Source: Candidatus Woesearchaeota archaeon
GTDB lineage: Archaea > Nanobdellota > Nanobdellia > Woesearchaeales > GW2011-AR15
Reading direction: 5' to 3'
DNA: 64,000 bases
Assembly: GCA_016928835.1 (NCBI GenBank)
Contig: JAFGJW010000003.1
Location: forward strand, 52,533-116,532
In this document: one piece after another, positions 37,418 to 46,922 of the stretch
How positions within the stretch are numbered: the stretch's first letter is position 1
Layout of the letters: every line of letters starts with the position of its first letter
The notes under the pieces: model-generated
Told to the model about the DNA's origin: nothing
Databases searched by the model: none
Seen by the model: the letters and a program-made list of their open reading frames with translations, nothing else
Translations under genes and position numbers: made by a program

Positions 37418-37989
37418 ATCTTCATAACCATAAGTGCATAATCACCGAACCCTAGGAATAAGAATATATTTACTAAGAAATTCAGTGTGGTTTCAAATAT
37501 CATCTCTTGAGGCGATGACTTGAGGAAAAAATCTAAGGATAAGCAAGCTATAAACTTAACTGTAATCAGTATTGCCCCAAATAAAGCAAAATTCGCTGTT
37601 GGAAGCAAGACAAATATCAGGTTCAGAAAAAGAGAAAAAATGATTGAGATTATTGAATCCTTATCCAGTCTCGCAGTTGATATTTTGGCAACTAGGTTTG
37701 AGAACAAGACGAGGAGTATGCCATATCGCAAGCCAAGTGTTCTTGTTAAAAGCAGACTCAGGAAATCATCCTGGCCCAGGTCAATATGGAATGTCAGAAG
37801 ATTAACTCTATAATTAATAACAAAAGAAAGAACGGCAATAAACAGAAATATTAGAAAGTTTGTCTGCCAGACCAATGCAATCATTAGCAACAATATCACT
37901 ATGAAATACATTGAGAATAATACTTTTTTCTTTGGTTGTTTTAGCTGTTTCTGATACCCATTATCTCTCGGAGTCCAATATCTGAGCAT
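37414..37989 (-). CDS. Polytopic membrane protein, unknown
   Basis: The 191-aa protein has a short basic N-terminus (KQLKQPKKK) and about six hydrophobic segments (FSMYFIVILLLMIALVW, FLIFLFIAVLSFVINY, SIISIIFSLFLNLIFVLLP and others). There are no charged motifs that point to a transport family. It resembles small archaeal membrane proteins with MreD- or ECF-like topology, but that is weak. Likely monocistronic. Confidence 0.65.
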   Translation of the reverse strand: MLRYWTPRDNGYQKQLKQPKKKVLFSMYFIVILLLMIALVWQTNFLIFLFIAVLSFVINYRVNLLTFHIDLGQDDFLSLLLTRTLGLRYGILLVLFSNLVAKISTARLDKDSIISIIFSLFLNLIFVLLPTANFALFGAILITVKFIACLSLDFFLKSSPQEMIFETTLNFLVNIFLFLGFGDYALMVMKI

Positions 37990-38027
37990 ATAATATATAT
38001 ATGTATTTTCTTTCTTTTATATTTTTG

Positions 38028-39389
38028 CTAACTTAGGATGTCACTGATTTTATGGACTCCAAGCAGATTTGTAGTCTTTTTTGCTGAATATGCACCAGAA
38101 GAAAATAGAACAAGCTCGTCTTTTTTGACAAGCCCTTTGTTATGTAAGAACCGTGCTGAAGATACTATCTTATCACTCTTAACTGTAGATGAAAAGCACA
38201 CAGGTTCAACTCCAAAATAAAGCTGGAGTCTATTCCTCACCTTTCTATTTTTTGTAACTGCAATAATGCTCTGCCTAAGCCTGAATCTTGAAATCATTCG
38301 TGCAGTATATCCAGACCTGGTAATTGTAACAACCTTTGAAATAGGCAGCAGCCTGCATAATTGAAATATGGTGCTGCTTATTGCTTCTGATACACCTATA
38401 TTGCCCTGTTCTTTAACATTTGATTTCACATTGTTTTCAACATCCAGTGCAATTTTGGACATCTCTGTGACAGAGTTCACAGGATATCTGCCTATAGTAG
38501 TTTCACCAGAAAGCATTATTGTATCAGCTCCGTCAAGAATAGCATTTGCCACATCGCTTGTTTCTGCCCTTGTTGGCAGGGGATTTGTTATCATTGACTC
38601 GAGCATCTGCGTTGCAATAATCACAAGCTTGCTTTGCTGATTGCATCTCTTAACTATGTCCTTCTGAATAATTGGTATCTTTTGTGAAGGTATCTCAACC
38701 CCAAGGTCTCCTCTGGCAACCATGATCCCTTCCACAATAGGCAATAGTGAGTCAAAGTTCTCTATACCCTGAGAATTCTCAATCTTGGCAATAATGCCAA
38801 TATCATTATTTAGTTTTCTTCTAACAAGCTTTACATCTTGTGGAGTCCTTGTAAAAGACAGCGCAATAAAATCAACATCCATTTTATTTGAGAACTTTAT
38901 TACTTCCTCATCCTTTTTTGTCAGGATAGGCAGACCCAAATTCAGGTTTGGCAAGTTAACTCCCTTCCTGTTCTGGAGAAGGCCCGCAGTAAGTGCTTCA
39001 AGCACAAGCGCTTTGTTTCTCTTTTTTACTAATTTCAACTGCAATAGTCCATCATTTATCATGATAAGCATACCTGGTTTTATTTTTTTGTAGAAATCAT
39101 AGTCGAACCAGGCAGTTGATTTATTATTAAATCCTATCTCAATTTTGTCGCCTGTGTTTACAAGCAACTCGCTCTTGCAGTTAATCCTAACCTCAGGACC
39201 ATTGGTATCAATTATAATTGGGATATTGTCTAGTTCCCGTATATTTTTAATAATTTTATTGTATTGGTCAAATGTGCCATGAGAAGTATTTATTCGAATA
39301 CCGTTCATGCCTGCCTTAAGCATCTGCTGCATAGTTTTTTTGCTCATTGAAGCAGGTCCGATTGTGCACAGTATCTTAGTTTTTTTCAT
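38028..39389 (-). CDS. pyk: Pyruvate kinase
   Basis: Converts phosphoenolpyruvate and ADP to pyruvate and ATP. Visible elements are KTKILCTIGPASMSKKTM at the start, IIAKIENSQGIENFD and the active-site signature IMVARGDLGVEIPSQ. The loop ATQMLESMITNPLPTRAE and the C-terminal domain also fit. The track ORF adds 30 residues that overlap the gdhA end and do not look like the family; the start at 39389 gives 453 aa, a normal length. Confidence 0.95.
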   Translation of the reverse strand: MKKTKILCTIGPASMSKKTMQQMLKAGMNGIRINTSHGTFDQYNKIIKNIRELDNIPIIIDTNGPEVRINCKSELLVNTGDKIEIGFNNKSTAWFDYDFYKKIKPGMLIMINDGLLQLKLVKKRNKALVLEALTAGLLQNRKGVNLPNLNLGLPILTKKDEEVIKFSNKMDVDFIALSFTRTPQDVKLVRRKLNNDIGIIAKIENSQGIENFDSLLPIVEGIMVARGDLGVEIPSQKIPIIQKDIVKRCNQQSKLVIIATQMLESMITNPLPTRAETSDVANAILDGADTIMLSGETTIGRYPVNSVTEMSKIALDVENNVKSNVKEQGNIGVSEAISSTIFQLCRLLPISKVVTITRSGYTARMISRFRLRQSIIAVTKNRKVRNRLQLYFGVEPVCFSSTVKSDKIVSSARFLHNKGLVKKDELVLFSSGAYSAKKTTNLLGVHKISDILS

Positions 39390-39429
39390 AACAAAAATTA
39401 CATCAAATATACTATATAAAATTTTTGAA

Positions 39430-40674
39430 TTAGATATTACCCCTTGCTCTCTCTGCATTGATGATCTTTTCAATCGCAAGAATCCATGCGCCAGTTCTTA
39501 GATTTGTTTTATATTCATCTGATTTACTATATACCTCGCCGAATGCCTTCCTCATTATCTTCTCAAGTTTATCATGCACTTCTTTTGCTGGCCAGTAATA
39601 ACCATATAGATTCTGCACCCATTCAAAGTAGCTAACAGTTACACCGCCCGCATTCGCCAGTATATCTGGAACAACCATGACACCTTTCTTGTCAAGTATT
39701 TTGTCTGCATCTGGAGTTGTAGGCCCATTAGCAAGCTCAACAATAACTTCAGCTTCTACTTTGTTGGCATTATCCTTTGTTATCTGGTTTTCCAGGGCAG
39801 CGGGAACAAGGACATCACACTCTAATTCAAGAAGCTCTTTATTAGAGATATTCTTTGCTCCTACAAAATCTTTAACAGAGCCTGTTTTTTCTTTGTGTTT
39901 CTCTACTTTTCCGACATCCAGGCCCTTTTCATCCAGAACCCCGCCTTTTGAATCGCTCACCGCCGTTATTTTATAACCCATCTTTGAGACTATCTTCGCC
40001 ATGTAGCTCCCTGCGTTGCCAAATCCCTGTACTACAACACTTGTTTTATTTGGCTTCAAATTTTGTATCCTTGCTGCCTCATCCAATACAAATGCGCCTC
40101 CCTGGGCTGTCGCAGACCCTCTTCCTTGACTGCCGCCTAGCTCAATCGGCTTGCCAGTAATCACACCTGGTGAATGCTCTCCTCTGATTTTTTCATACTC
40201 GTCAAGCATCCACGCCATAATCTGCGGGTTTGTGTAGACATCAGGGGCTGGAACATCTTTTGTGGGGCCGATTATCTCATGTATTGATTTTACATAAGCC
40301 CTTGATAAGCTCTCCAGCTCTCTGTCAGATAACCCCTTTGGATCCACTTCTATTCCGCCTTTAGCGCCACCATAAGGAATACCAACAACAGCGCATTTCA
40401 AGGCCATCCAGAAAGCTAGGCTCTTTACCTCTCCCAAATCAACTTTGGGATGATATCTTATGCCACCTTTGGTCGGGCCGCGGGCATCATTATATTGGAC
40501 ACGATAGCCGTTAAATCTTCTTATTCTGCCATTATCCATCTTAACTGGGAAATTAACTTGCACTATTCTTTTTGGTGATTTCAGCAATTCAACTTCACCT
40601 TCATCTAATTTCATGGTTTTTGCCACATAATCGATGTTTTCCTTTACATTCTCAAATACAGACATTTCATTCAC
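39430..40674 (-). CDS. gdhA: Glutamate dehydrogenase
   Basis: Interconverts glutamate and 2-oxoglutarate with NAD(P). The catalytic region YNDARGPTKGGIRYHP ... VVGIPYGGAKGGIEVDP includes the substrate lysines and AYVKSIHEIIGPTKDVPAPDV follows. The Rossmann region VVQGFGNAGSYMAKIV binds the cofactor. 414 aa matches hexameric archaeal GDH. It lies upstream of pyruvate kinase on the same strand, 40 nt apart. Confidence 0.96.
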   Translation of the reverse strand: MNEMSVFENVKENIDYVAKTMKLDEGEVELLKSPKRIVQVNFPVKMDNGRIRRFNGYRVQYNDARGPTKGGIRYHPKVDLGEVKSLAFWMALKCAVVGIPYGGAKGGIEVDPKGLSDRELESLSRAYVKSIHEIIGPTKDVPAPDVYTNPQIMAWMLDEYEKIRGEHSPGVITGKPIELGGSQGRGSATAQGGAFVLDEAARIQNLKPNKTSVVVQGFGNAGSYMAKIVSKMGYKITAVSDSKGGVLDEKGLDVGKVEKHKEKTGSVKDFVGAKNISNKELLELECDVLVPAALENQITKDNANKVEAEVIVELANGPTTPDADKILDKKGVMVVPDILANAGGVTVSYFEWVQNLYGYYWPAKEVHDKLEKIMRKAFGEVYSKSDEYKTNLRTGAWILAIEKIINAERARGNI

Positions 40675-40733
40675 CTGTTATATCCTGTAGTATTTTAATT
40701 ATTTTTTTTTGTCAAATTCTTTTGTTAATTTAC

Positions 40734-40762
40734 AATGGGGCAAGCCCCCTTGAACCCCCTAT
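40734..40762. repeat. GC-rich intergenic element, copy 3 (short)
   Basis: GGGGCAAGCCCCCTTGAACCCCC contains the palindrome GGGG-CAAG-CCCC and the TTGAACCCCC box seen inverted in the element at 36885. It lies in the promoter region of gdhA within an AT-rich gap. Confidence 0.45.
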
Positions 40763-40849
40763 TAATTTAACTATTTATTACAAGAATTCCTAATCAGATA
40801 TAAAAAGATTTCCAAGCTGTGAGGAAAAGAATAAGGAAAAAGAACAGGC

Positions 40850-42235
40850 TTATCCAAAAACCAATAATTCAGGCCAGAACATCATTATCAAGCCAAATCC
40901 CAGCATAAACAAACCAGAAACTAATTTTAGAATCCTTCCCTGCTTTTCAGTAACCCTGGTTGATTTGAAAGAGTACATGAACACTAGCATTATTACTAAT
41001 AAAGGGAGGATATAAACAACGGAATAATATAATGTCCAGACAATATGCGGGATATTAATTGTCTCGCCAAAAGACCTTATAAGTGAGGTCATATATACTG
41101 CCGGAAGTATTGCAGTGCAGCCTAATTCAACCATATTAACAAAAATTGCCAACAGTATTGTCCCCAATAATGCCAGTAAAAAACCCTTTTTTGTTGTTGA
41201 TTCTCTTAGCATGTTGACAATTTTTCTTGCCTTTTTAGTTATCACAAGCTTTTCATTGTCCGACATTGTCAGAGAAATGCCTTTTCCAAAGAAAAAGAAA
41301 TCCTTGAGGTTAATGATTCCGGCAATTGTTATTACGACTCCTAAAACTAGTAAAATTATAGAACCATATTTTTCAAAAGCCCATGAACCTACAAGGACCA
41401 TAAGCATAATAAACAAGAAATACATCAACGCTGATGTGATAATAAAGGTAAACCCAATAATACCCATGTCCTTCTTGCTTTTTGTGTATGTAAGAAGAGA
41501 AAGCAGAATGATTAGCACAGTGAAGGCGCATGGATTAAAACCATCTGCCAAAGCTATCACTGTAACAAAAAAAGGAAAAGGTAGGCCCTCTGCAAAATTC
41601 TTAATAGAAACTTCTGACTGTGATGAAAAGAAAATGAAGAGGCAGATAATAGTTAGAAGCATAAGCCCTGAAATCCAATATTTTTTCCCGTTTTTGCTCT
41701 CAGTTAATTTTTTTCTCAGGAAAAAATAACTCAGACCATATATTAGGATTAATAAAAAAATCCAGCTGTTCTTATTTTGCTCGACGCCTGGCTGTTCAGG
41801 CTTGCCTTCACAAGATTCGTTTTTTCCGCTCTCATTCTCCTCTGCAAGGGCATTAATCTGCTCAACAATAATATTTTCATAACCAATATATGCCTTATAC
41901 ACTGGATGGAATTCAAGATTCCCGTCTTCAGGGGAAAATCCTACATAAGCCCTATCTCCGATAAATGTCCTTGGCACTGCAAATGTTGTGGTATTATATT
42001 CTTCAGCCAGCTGGGCAAGCAATGCCTGGTTCTCATTTGCCAGCAAATAATGGATATTGACATCCTTAGCAAACTCCTGGCAGGTCTGATTAAATTCATT
42101 TAAGAACTGAATTTCAGCCCTACAATGAGGGCAGGTCTCACTATAAAAAAAATACACATCAACGCTCTTTCCTGCCACAAAAGAGACTAATAATACAAAC
42201 AATAATCCAAAGATAATCGCGCTCCTCTTTTTCAT
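40850..42235 (-). CDS. Thioredoxin-CcdA fusion (DsbD-like thiol transfer protein)
   Basis: The 461-aa protein has a signal peptide (IIFGLLFVLLVSFVAG) and an extracytoplasmic thioredoxin-like domain with the CxxC site FFYSETCPHCRAEI. A linker with a single span follows, then a six-span CcdA/DsbD-type core with conserved Cys in DGFNPCAFTVLIILLSLL and ELGCTAILPAVYMTSLI. It would carry reducing power across the membrane to surface disulphides. The order thioredoxin first, CcdA second, is the reverse of E. coli DsbD and known from archaeal relatives. It has its own promoter region. Confidence 0.85.
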   Translation of the reverse strand: MKKRSAIIFGLLFVLLVSFVAGKSVDVYFFYSETCPHCRAEIQFLNEFNQTCQEFAKDVNIHYLLANENQALLAQLAEEYNTTTFAVPRTFIGDRAYVGFSPEDGNLEFHPVYKAYIGYENIIVEQINALAEENESGKNESCEGKPEQPGVEQNKNSWIFLLILIYGLSYFFLRKKLTESKNGKKYWISGLMLLTIICLFIFFSSQSEVSIKNFAEGLPFPFFVTVIALADGFNPCAFTVLIILLSLLTYTKSKKDMGIIGFTFIITSALMYFLFIMLMVLVGSWAFEKYGSIILLVLGVVITIAGIINLKDFFFFGKGISLTMSDNEKLVITKKARKIVNMLRESTTKKGFLLALLGTILLAIFVNMVELGCTAILPAVYMTSLIRSFGETINIPHIVWTLYYSVVYILPLLVIMLVFMYSFKSTRVTEKQGRILKLVSGLFMLGFGLIMMFWPELLVFG

Positions 42236-42398
42236 CTTAAATCATCATCTTCTCTTATGCAATGTAGCTGAATTATCTTAACTGGTATTTTTTATAAAAT
42301 CAAAGCCATTATATAAAGATTTTGTCAATTCTTATTAAATGGACAAGAGAGGGAATGAAACAGGAAATTTTATAAATCAGACATAAATCCCAGTACTA

Positions 42399-42575
42399 AT
42401 GGCAGAAACACAATTAGTATGCATCTCATGTAAGAAGAGAGTAACTAATGTACAAGGAACTGCAATATTTACTTGTCCAAACTGCGGCAAATATGAGATA
42501 GTGCGGTGTATTGATTGCAGGAAGACTGTAGCTAAGTACACTTGCCCAAAATGCGAGTTTACAGGGCCGAATTAA
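42399..42575 (+). CDS. Small four-CxxC zinc-ribbon protein (HVO_2753-like)
   Basis: The 58-aa protein below the track limit has four paired Cys knuckles: CISCKK, CPNCGK, CIDCRK and CPKCEF. A TATA-like TTTTATAAATC lies about 30 nt upstream. It ends 1 nt before the aEF1B gene. Small double zinc-ribbon proteins adjacent to elongation factor 1-beta are widespread in archaea and their role is little known. Confidence 0.88.
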   Translation: MAETQLVCISCKKRVTNVQGTAIFTCPNCGKYEIVRCIDCRKTVAKYTCPKCEFTGPN

Positions 42576-42576
42576 A

Positions 42577-42852
42577 ATGGCACAGATAATCATTACACTG
42601 AAGATAATGCCTTCTTCTCCAGAGGTAAATTTGGAACAGATAAAAACACATGCTACTCAATTAGTGAGTGATTTTGGAGGCGAAGTAGGAAAATCAGAAA
42701 CACAACCATTTGCATTCGGATTGAATGTATTATTCCTCTACTTTGTTATGGATGAGTCAAAGGGCGCAACTGATGAGCTGGAAAAGAAAATTTCTGAGTT
42801 AGAAGGTGTTGAATCAGTGGAAATCAGTGATGTCAGGAGGGCAATTGGATAA
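42577..42852 (+). CDS. ef1b: Elongation factor 1-beta (aEF1B)
   Basis: Nucleotide exchange factor for aEF1A. The 91-aa ferredoxin-like fold is recognised by IITLKIMPSSPEVNLEQIK, FGLNVLFLYFVMDESKG and the end VESVEISDVRRAIG. It is co-transcribed with the zinc-ribbon gene. Its 3' end overlaps convergent trm1 by 20 nt. Confidence 0.93.
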   Translation: MAQIIITLKIMPSSPEVNLEQIKTHATQLVSDFGGEVGKSETQPFAFGLNVLFLYFVMDESKGATDELEKKISELEGVESVEISDVRRAIG

Positions 42853-43945
42853 AGTCCAATTCTTTTGTTCTAACTCCCCAGCCTAAGAAATGTGTTCGAG
42901 CAACTTTGGTATCTCTTACTAATTTTTCAATTTTTGGTATTGGCTTTTTGCTTATTTTTGCCACCTTATGCAGGTCATAAAAACCAACTGCATTTATCTT
43001 GCTTTCTTCCTTGATTAATGATATCAAAGTAACTAATTTATTATCCACTTTGTCACAATTTTTATACATTTTACCTACCAATTCTCTATCCCATAAATCT
43101 CCTAGCCATAGTGGACCTGCATAATCATACTCAGACTTACAGCTTATGCATTTTTTGTGATTAAAAATATTAAATGTAATCCTTCTGTCTAAACATTTGT
43201 CGCAGTATAATATGAAGCCATGATTTTTCAACAGGGCATCTACTTTTTGCCTGCCTTTGATGCATCTTAAAAAAACTCTGTAATAATGGTCTTTTGCATA
43301 AGAGAAGATGGGAATGAGCGCTTTCTCGCACTGGGCTCCGACAGCTTGTATCTTCCTAATTAAAATTCTTATTCCTGTTTCGTGCATAAACTCATTTTTT
43401 AGCGGCTTTGAAGAGTATTTTCTTAAGCAGGCATTTGGAGAACTACCAGCTAGGGCTGCTGTGTCTGTTGCAGTTACTGCAAGTATTCCATCGCGGGCTA
43501 GTCTTAGAATTGAACTATCCAAAAAAGGCACAGGTGTGCCAAATGGATCTGTATCAATATAATCAAAACCTTTGCTTTTCAGCATGAAAAGATTGGCATC
43601 TTCATTATGTACAATGATTTTCTTATTTTTTCCCAGATTATTTATTTCTACATTTTTTTTTATTAAACTAACTGCAGTTTTAGAATTATCATTAAAAGTG
43701 AGATATTTTATTTTATTTTTTTCCAGCTCTAACAAGAATCTAATGCCCCTAACACCTGTTCCAGTCAATGGCAGGGCAATTTGCATATTTCTTTCTTGCA
43801 GGGAGCTAAGTAATAACACAGAGATAGTCCTGTTTAACTCCATCACTGGATTGTAGAAGACAGGCATTTTTCTGGAGATTTTATCGGTTTCTGGTGCAAA
43901 TATCTCAGCTTTGCCTTCTCTAATCTTGTGCATATTATCATCCAT
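42833..43945 (-). CDS. trm1: tRNA (guanine26-N2)-dimethyltransferase Trm1
   Basis: Methylates G26 of tRNA with S-adenosylmethionine. The N-terminal REGKAEIFAPETDKISRKMPVFYNPVMELNR, the SAM-binding ALPLTGTGVRGIRF and the catalytic DTDPFGTPVPFLDSSI with ATDTAALAGSS are typical. A zinc-binding insert (CDKCLDRR ... CISCKSEY) follows. 370 aa is normal. Confidence 0.95.
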   Translation of the reverse strand: MDDNMHKIREGKAEIFAPETDKISRKMPVFYNPVMELNRTISVLLLSSLQERNMQIALPLTGTGVRGIRFLLELEKNKIKYLTFNDNSKTAVSLIKKNVEINNLGKNKKIIVHNEDANLFMLKSKGFDYIDTDPFGTPVPFLDSSILRLARDGILAVTATDTAALAGSSPNACLRKYSSKPLKNEFMHETGIRILIRKIQAVGAQCEKALIPIFSYAKDHYYRVFLRCIKGRQKVDALLKNHGFILYCDKCLDRRITFNIFNHKKCISCKSEYDYAGPLWLGDLWDRELVGKMYKNCDKVDNKLVTLISLIKEESKINAVGFYDLHKVAKISKKPIPKIEKLVRDTKVARTHFLGWGVRTKELDFIQLPS

Positions 43946-43970
43946 AGTCTAGAAGAATAAGTGTCTATAA

Positions 43971-44273
43971 TTAAATTTTTTCAATGAGCAGATGAAATAA
44001 CAATACAATCAACAGCACTCCTCCAACAATAATAAACCCCAGTCCTTCTGAGAAACTATACAACTCTGCCAGATATTTTATTGTACCTGTTACCAGGAAC
44101 AAAGTGGATATTACAAGCAAGCTATATATAACTATGTGCCTGACCACACTTCCCTTAATTTTCTGTATCTCTGTATCAGAATGCTCAGCAAGATAATCAA
44201 TAAATCTTTTAAACACATTAAAATAATTAAGAAACTTAGAAAAAAATTTGTCCCTCTTCTTATCCTCTTCCAT
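43971..44273 (-). CDS. Small two-span membrane protein
   Basis: The 100-aa protein has a charged N-terminal half (EEDKKRDKFFSKFLNYFN) and two hydrophobic segments (HIVIYSLLVISTLFLVTGTI, GLGFIIVGGVLLIVLLFHLL). No family recognised. It lies 25 nt downstream of the trm1 start region, on the same strand. Confidence 0.65.
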   Translation of the reverse strand: MEEDKKRDKFFSKFLNYFNVFKRFIDYLAEHSDTEIQKIKGSVVRHIVIYSLLVISTLFLVTGTIKYLAELYSFSEGLGFIIVGGVLLIVLLFHLLIEKI

Positions 44274-44357
44274 GAAATATTTTCAATAATTGAAGTATAT
44301 AAATTTTGTTGTTTATGGCTTATGTTGCAATTCTCAAATGTTTCTATAAATAAATCA

Positions 44358-45557
44358 TTATAATAAAAAATATAGAATAACAGGTAAAATCAAACAACCC
44401 ATGGCATGATTCCTTCCAACTTCTTTCAATGGTGCAATCAGTCCAATGGCACTAGATGTAAGTAACACAATCACACCAATCCAGCCATTCAAGAAAATTG
44501 ACATCAAGAAGATAAAAGCAATAATCGAAACAATAAGCCTCTTGTAATTCACTTTTACAATCAACTTACTAAAAATTTTAGAAAAGGACAGTGTCAAAAA
44601 CACTGAAATTGAGCCTGCTATTAGAAAAACAAATATTAAGAGTAAAAATGAGTTAAAATCAATTTCTAATAACTTAGAGATAACAACTATTGTCCCATCC
44701 TTTGCCTTTCCTAGAGTATAGAAAGTAACAAGTGAAAAAACAACAGACATTGTTCCCATTGCTCCCACCAAAGCCAAATATCCCTTATCCTTAACATCTT
44801 TTACAATTTGATTGGAAATAACTGCGCCCTGAGCAGGTCCAAGCCCTGGAAAAAACTGTATCAAGAAAACAGCCAATGAACTGCCAAAAATTGCCTTAAA
44901 AAGCTCTTTTAAGCCAAGATTAATCTTACTAGTAACTATTTGCTCTGGTATTTTGGTATTTTCAAAATAGCTTATTACCAATCCTGAAACTCCAAACAAC
45001 CCTGATAACATGGGAAACAATGGCTCATTCAAATTTGGTATAGAAAAAACAATCACTCCTAAGGTGCCTGAAACCATAAAAAGCAGGAAGCTCCAGAATC
45101 TCTGTTTTTCTCTAAATATCATGAAAGCCATCAATGCAATCAACAGGTAAACAAGAATTGGTTTGAGTAATGGATATATTTTATTTGCAATTATTATAAA
45201 CAGAGGAATTAAAAGGATAGCTACAACCATTCCAACATATGTTCCCAGGATAGTGATCTTTACAGCCTGATAACCCATACCCTGCAGCAGCATTTTCTGC
45301 CCTGGCAAAACAGATAATGCATTCTCATTCTCTGGAGCGCCAAGATAAACAGAGGGTATGGTATCAAGAAAAGAGTGGGTAACTGATAGAGAGATAATGA
45401 AAACAGCCAGGCTCAAAGGACTAAAATAGGTTAACAATATAGGAGATAGTGCAAGTAAAGTTGTTGCCACAAGGTTAACATGCAAGCCAGGCAGGAGGCC
45501 TGTGATAATACCAATTAATACACCCAAAACTAAAGCTAATATCACCTCCATAAACAT
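44358..45557 (-). CDS. TctA-family (COG1784-like) membrane transporter
   Basis: The 399-aa protein has about ten to twelve spans. The paired sequences GVLIGIITGLLPGLHVNLVATTL and FPGLGPAQGAVISNQIV are the duplicated TctA-type re-entrant motifs. Archaeal COG1784 proteins are stand-alone, without the TctB or TctC subunits, and none is seen here. The substrate is unknown (a carboxylate by analogy). The start ATG lies two codons into the track ORF at most; GGAGGTGATATTA lies downstream of the first Met, so an alternative start slightly inside is possible. Confidence 0.88.
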   Translation of the reverse strand: MFMEVILALVLGVLIGIITGLLPGLHVNLVATTLLALSPILLTYFSPLSLAVFIISLSVTHSFLDTIPSVYLGAPENENALSVLPGQKMLLQGMGYQAVKITILGTYVGMVVAILLIPLFIIIANKIYPLLKPILVYLLIALMAFMIFREKQRFWSFLLFMVSGTLGVIVFSIPNLNEPLFPMLSGLFGVSGLVISYFENTKIPEQIVTSKINLGLKELFKAIFGSSLAVFLIQFFPGLGPAQGAVISNQIVKDVKDKGYLALVGAMGTMSVVFSLVTFYTLGKAKDGTIVVISKLLEIDFNSFLLLIFVFLIAGSISVFLTLSFSKIFSKLIVKVNYKRLIVSIIAFIFLMSIFLNGWIGVIVLLTSSAIGLIAPLKEVGRNHAMGCLILPVILYFLL

Positions 45558-45678
45558 ATTAATGGTAAATACTAACTAATTAATAAGCTTTGTAGTTCTT
45601 TTGTGGCCCAATTGTGGCCATAAATAATTGATAATATCAGCTGATTTATAGATTTACTGCAAATAGGTGTACTATTCC

Positions 45679-45846
45679 CTATCTCTTGAAGCCAATTTGC
45701 TCTTCATATGATTTCAAAAGTGCAGACTTGGATGCTGCATAAAGACCAAACATATCTGCTTTTTTATCTTCCATAAGCATATATATACTCATAGTTGACA
45801 TCTCTTCAATATCTGATCTTGAATGATCTTGAATTTTTTTTTTCAC
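45679..45846 (-). CDS. 55-aa hypothetical small protein
   Basis: Below the track limit. GTG start at 45846 with AGAGG seven bases upstream, then 55 charged residues (VKKKIQDHSRSDIEEMST ... KADMFGLYAASKSALLKSYE). It lies in the small-ORF island. A hairpin GCTTC-ATAA-GAAGC occurs in the leader around 45875. Without homologues its status is moderate. Confidence 0.45.
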   Translation of the reverse strand: MKKKIQDHSRSDIEEMSTMSIYMLMEDKKADMFGLYAASKSALLKSYEEQIGFKR

Positions 45847-46062
45847 TTTATTTTCCTCTTAATATTTGATAAATCTTGCTTCTTATGAAGCATTTCTAAT
45901 ATAATAGAGTCTATTTTGTTAGAATACTAATTATATTATAGGTGGTAATATTGCTATCCTTATTAATATATGTATTATCTTAAAGCACCTCATACTTTAA
46001 TCAATTGATATTTCCAGGAATTTAGCTCAATGAGTTGGTCTAAAAACAGCTGTTCAATGTAT

Positions 46063-46176
46063 TCATTGTTGTTGTGCATGGAGTGCACTCTTATAATAAA
46101 TACCTTTAATGATTTCGCGATCAGCAATTCCTGAAAACACACTATTAAATTCTTCATAACTAATTCCATATCTCAT
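46063..46176 (-). CDS. 37-aa hypothetical microprotein with good Shine-Dalgarno
   Basis: ATG at 46176 is preceded by AAAGGTGATAAAA, a good ribosome site at proper distance. The peptide MRYGISYEEFNSVFSGIADR... ends with HAQQQ. No family. It is downstream (on this strand) of the possible structured RNA at 46240-46357. Confidence 0.45.
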   Translation of the reverse strand: MRYGISYEEFNSVFSGIADREIIKGIYYKSALHAQQQ

Positions 46177-46239
46177 TTTTATCACCTTTGACAAAATATA
46201 TTTTTAGTGTATTACCTAGATTATCAAAAATCGCTGCTG

Positions 46240-46357
46240 TTAAAGAGTAGATTGACACGGAAAGCTCTGAGACCACAGTGTGAAAAAACCTGTCTCAGTT
46301 GTATCAAGCACTGGTGTAATCTACCCTTCCGTAATGTTTGACTGAGAACCTCTTTAA
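46240..46357. ncRNA. Candidate structured RNA with alternative pairings
   Basis: This 118-nt stretch has no ORF and holds four inverted repeats. TTAAAGAG (46240-46247) pairs with CTCTTTAA (46350-46357), and GTAGATT (46247-46253) with AATCTAC (46318-46324). ACGGAA (46257-46262) pairs with TTCCGT (46327-46332), and CTGAGAC (46267-46273) with GTCTCAG (46292-46298). The second and third pairs cross, so they would form a pseudoknot or exclude each other, as in a switching RNA. It sits between the Hsp20-like gene and the 37-aa ORF. Strand uncertain; on the minus strand it would be the leader of the 37-aa ORF. Confidence 0.4.
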
Positions 46358-46436
46358 TCTGACCCGAGTAGAAAATTCACAAATAGAGGATTCCTCACCT
46401 GATGTTTTTTAATATCTATGAAAATTGTTTTTCTAA

Positions 46437-46805
46437 TTATTCTTTTTTCCATTTTTTAACATGGATTACTAACCTATTTTTCCTTACTAATATAGACATT
46501 GTTTCAGGTTTAATTCTGTGATCGAATTTTATGAATATTGTTTTCTTATTTGATTGTACAATTAAATAGGTTTTTGCAGGTATTATCTTCAGATTCTCAA
46601 TTGAAACCATGCCCAAAGGGATTCTAAAAACATACTCATCGCTATTTTGACTAGTCTCTGCTGAATCGGTTAAGTTATTGTACTCATACTTACCAGGAGC
46701 AGAATAATCTGGATGATCATAATTCCAGGAGTACCCGCTTTTCTGGAAACTGCTCAGATAATTGTCTCTTCTTCCTCTTTCAAATTGTGATGTTCCTCCA
46801 TTCAT
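46437..46805 (-). CDS. Small Hsp20-like (alpha-crystallin fold) protein
   Basis: The 122-aa protein has a disordered N-terminus rich in Tyr, Asn and Ser (WNYDHPDYSAPGKYEYN). A C-terminal ~70-residue domain shows an alternating beta pattern (YVFRIPLGMVSIENLKI, TYLIVQSNKKTIFIKFDHRI) and ends in NRLVIHVKKW, similar to the last strands of the Hsp20 domain. The usual C-terminal IxI tail is missing. I start at the ATG at 46805, after AGAGGTAAAAAA; the track start is 18 codons further up. Function as chaperone is not certain. Confidence 0.55.
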   Translation of the reverse strand: MNGGTSQFERGRRDNYLSSFQKSGYSWNYDHPDYSAPGKYEYNNLTDSAETSQNSDEYVFRIPLGMVSIENLKIIPAKTYLIVQSNKKTIFIKFDHRIKPETMSILVRKNRLVIHVKKWKKE

Positions 46806-46922
46806 TTTTTTACCTCTAATTATTCTAATATCAAAAATCAAAACCCCAACTTGAAGCACTGCAACCCAATCCGTTATCCGGTAGGAAATCAGTATACTTC
46901 AGTATTTGTGTTGGAATATTTC

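Noticed and set aside
39390-39479. N-terminal extension of pyruvate kinase
   Set aside because: The extra 30 residues overlap the gdhA end and do not match the family; MKKTKILCTIGP is the usual start.
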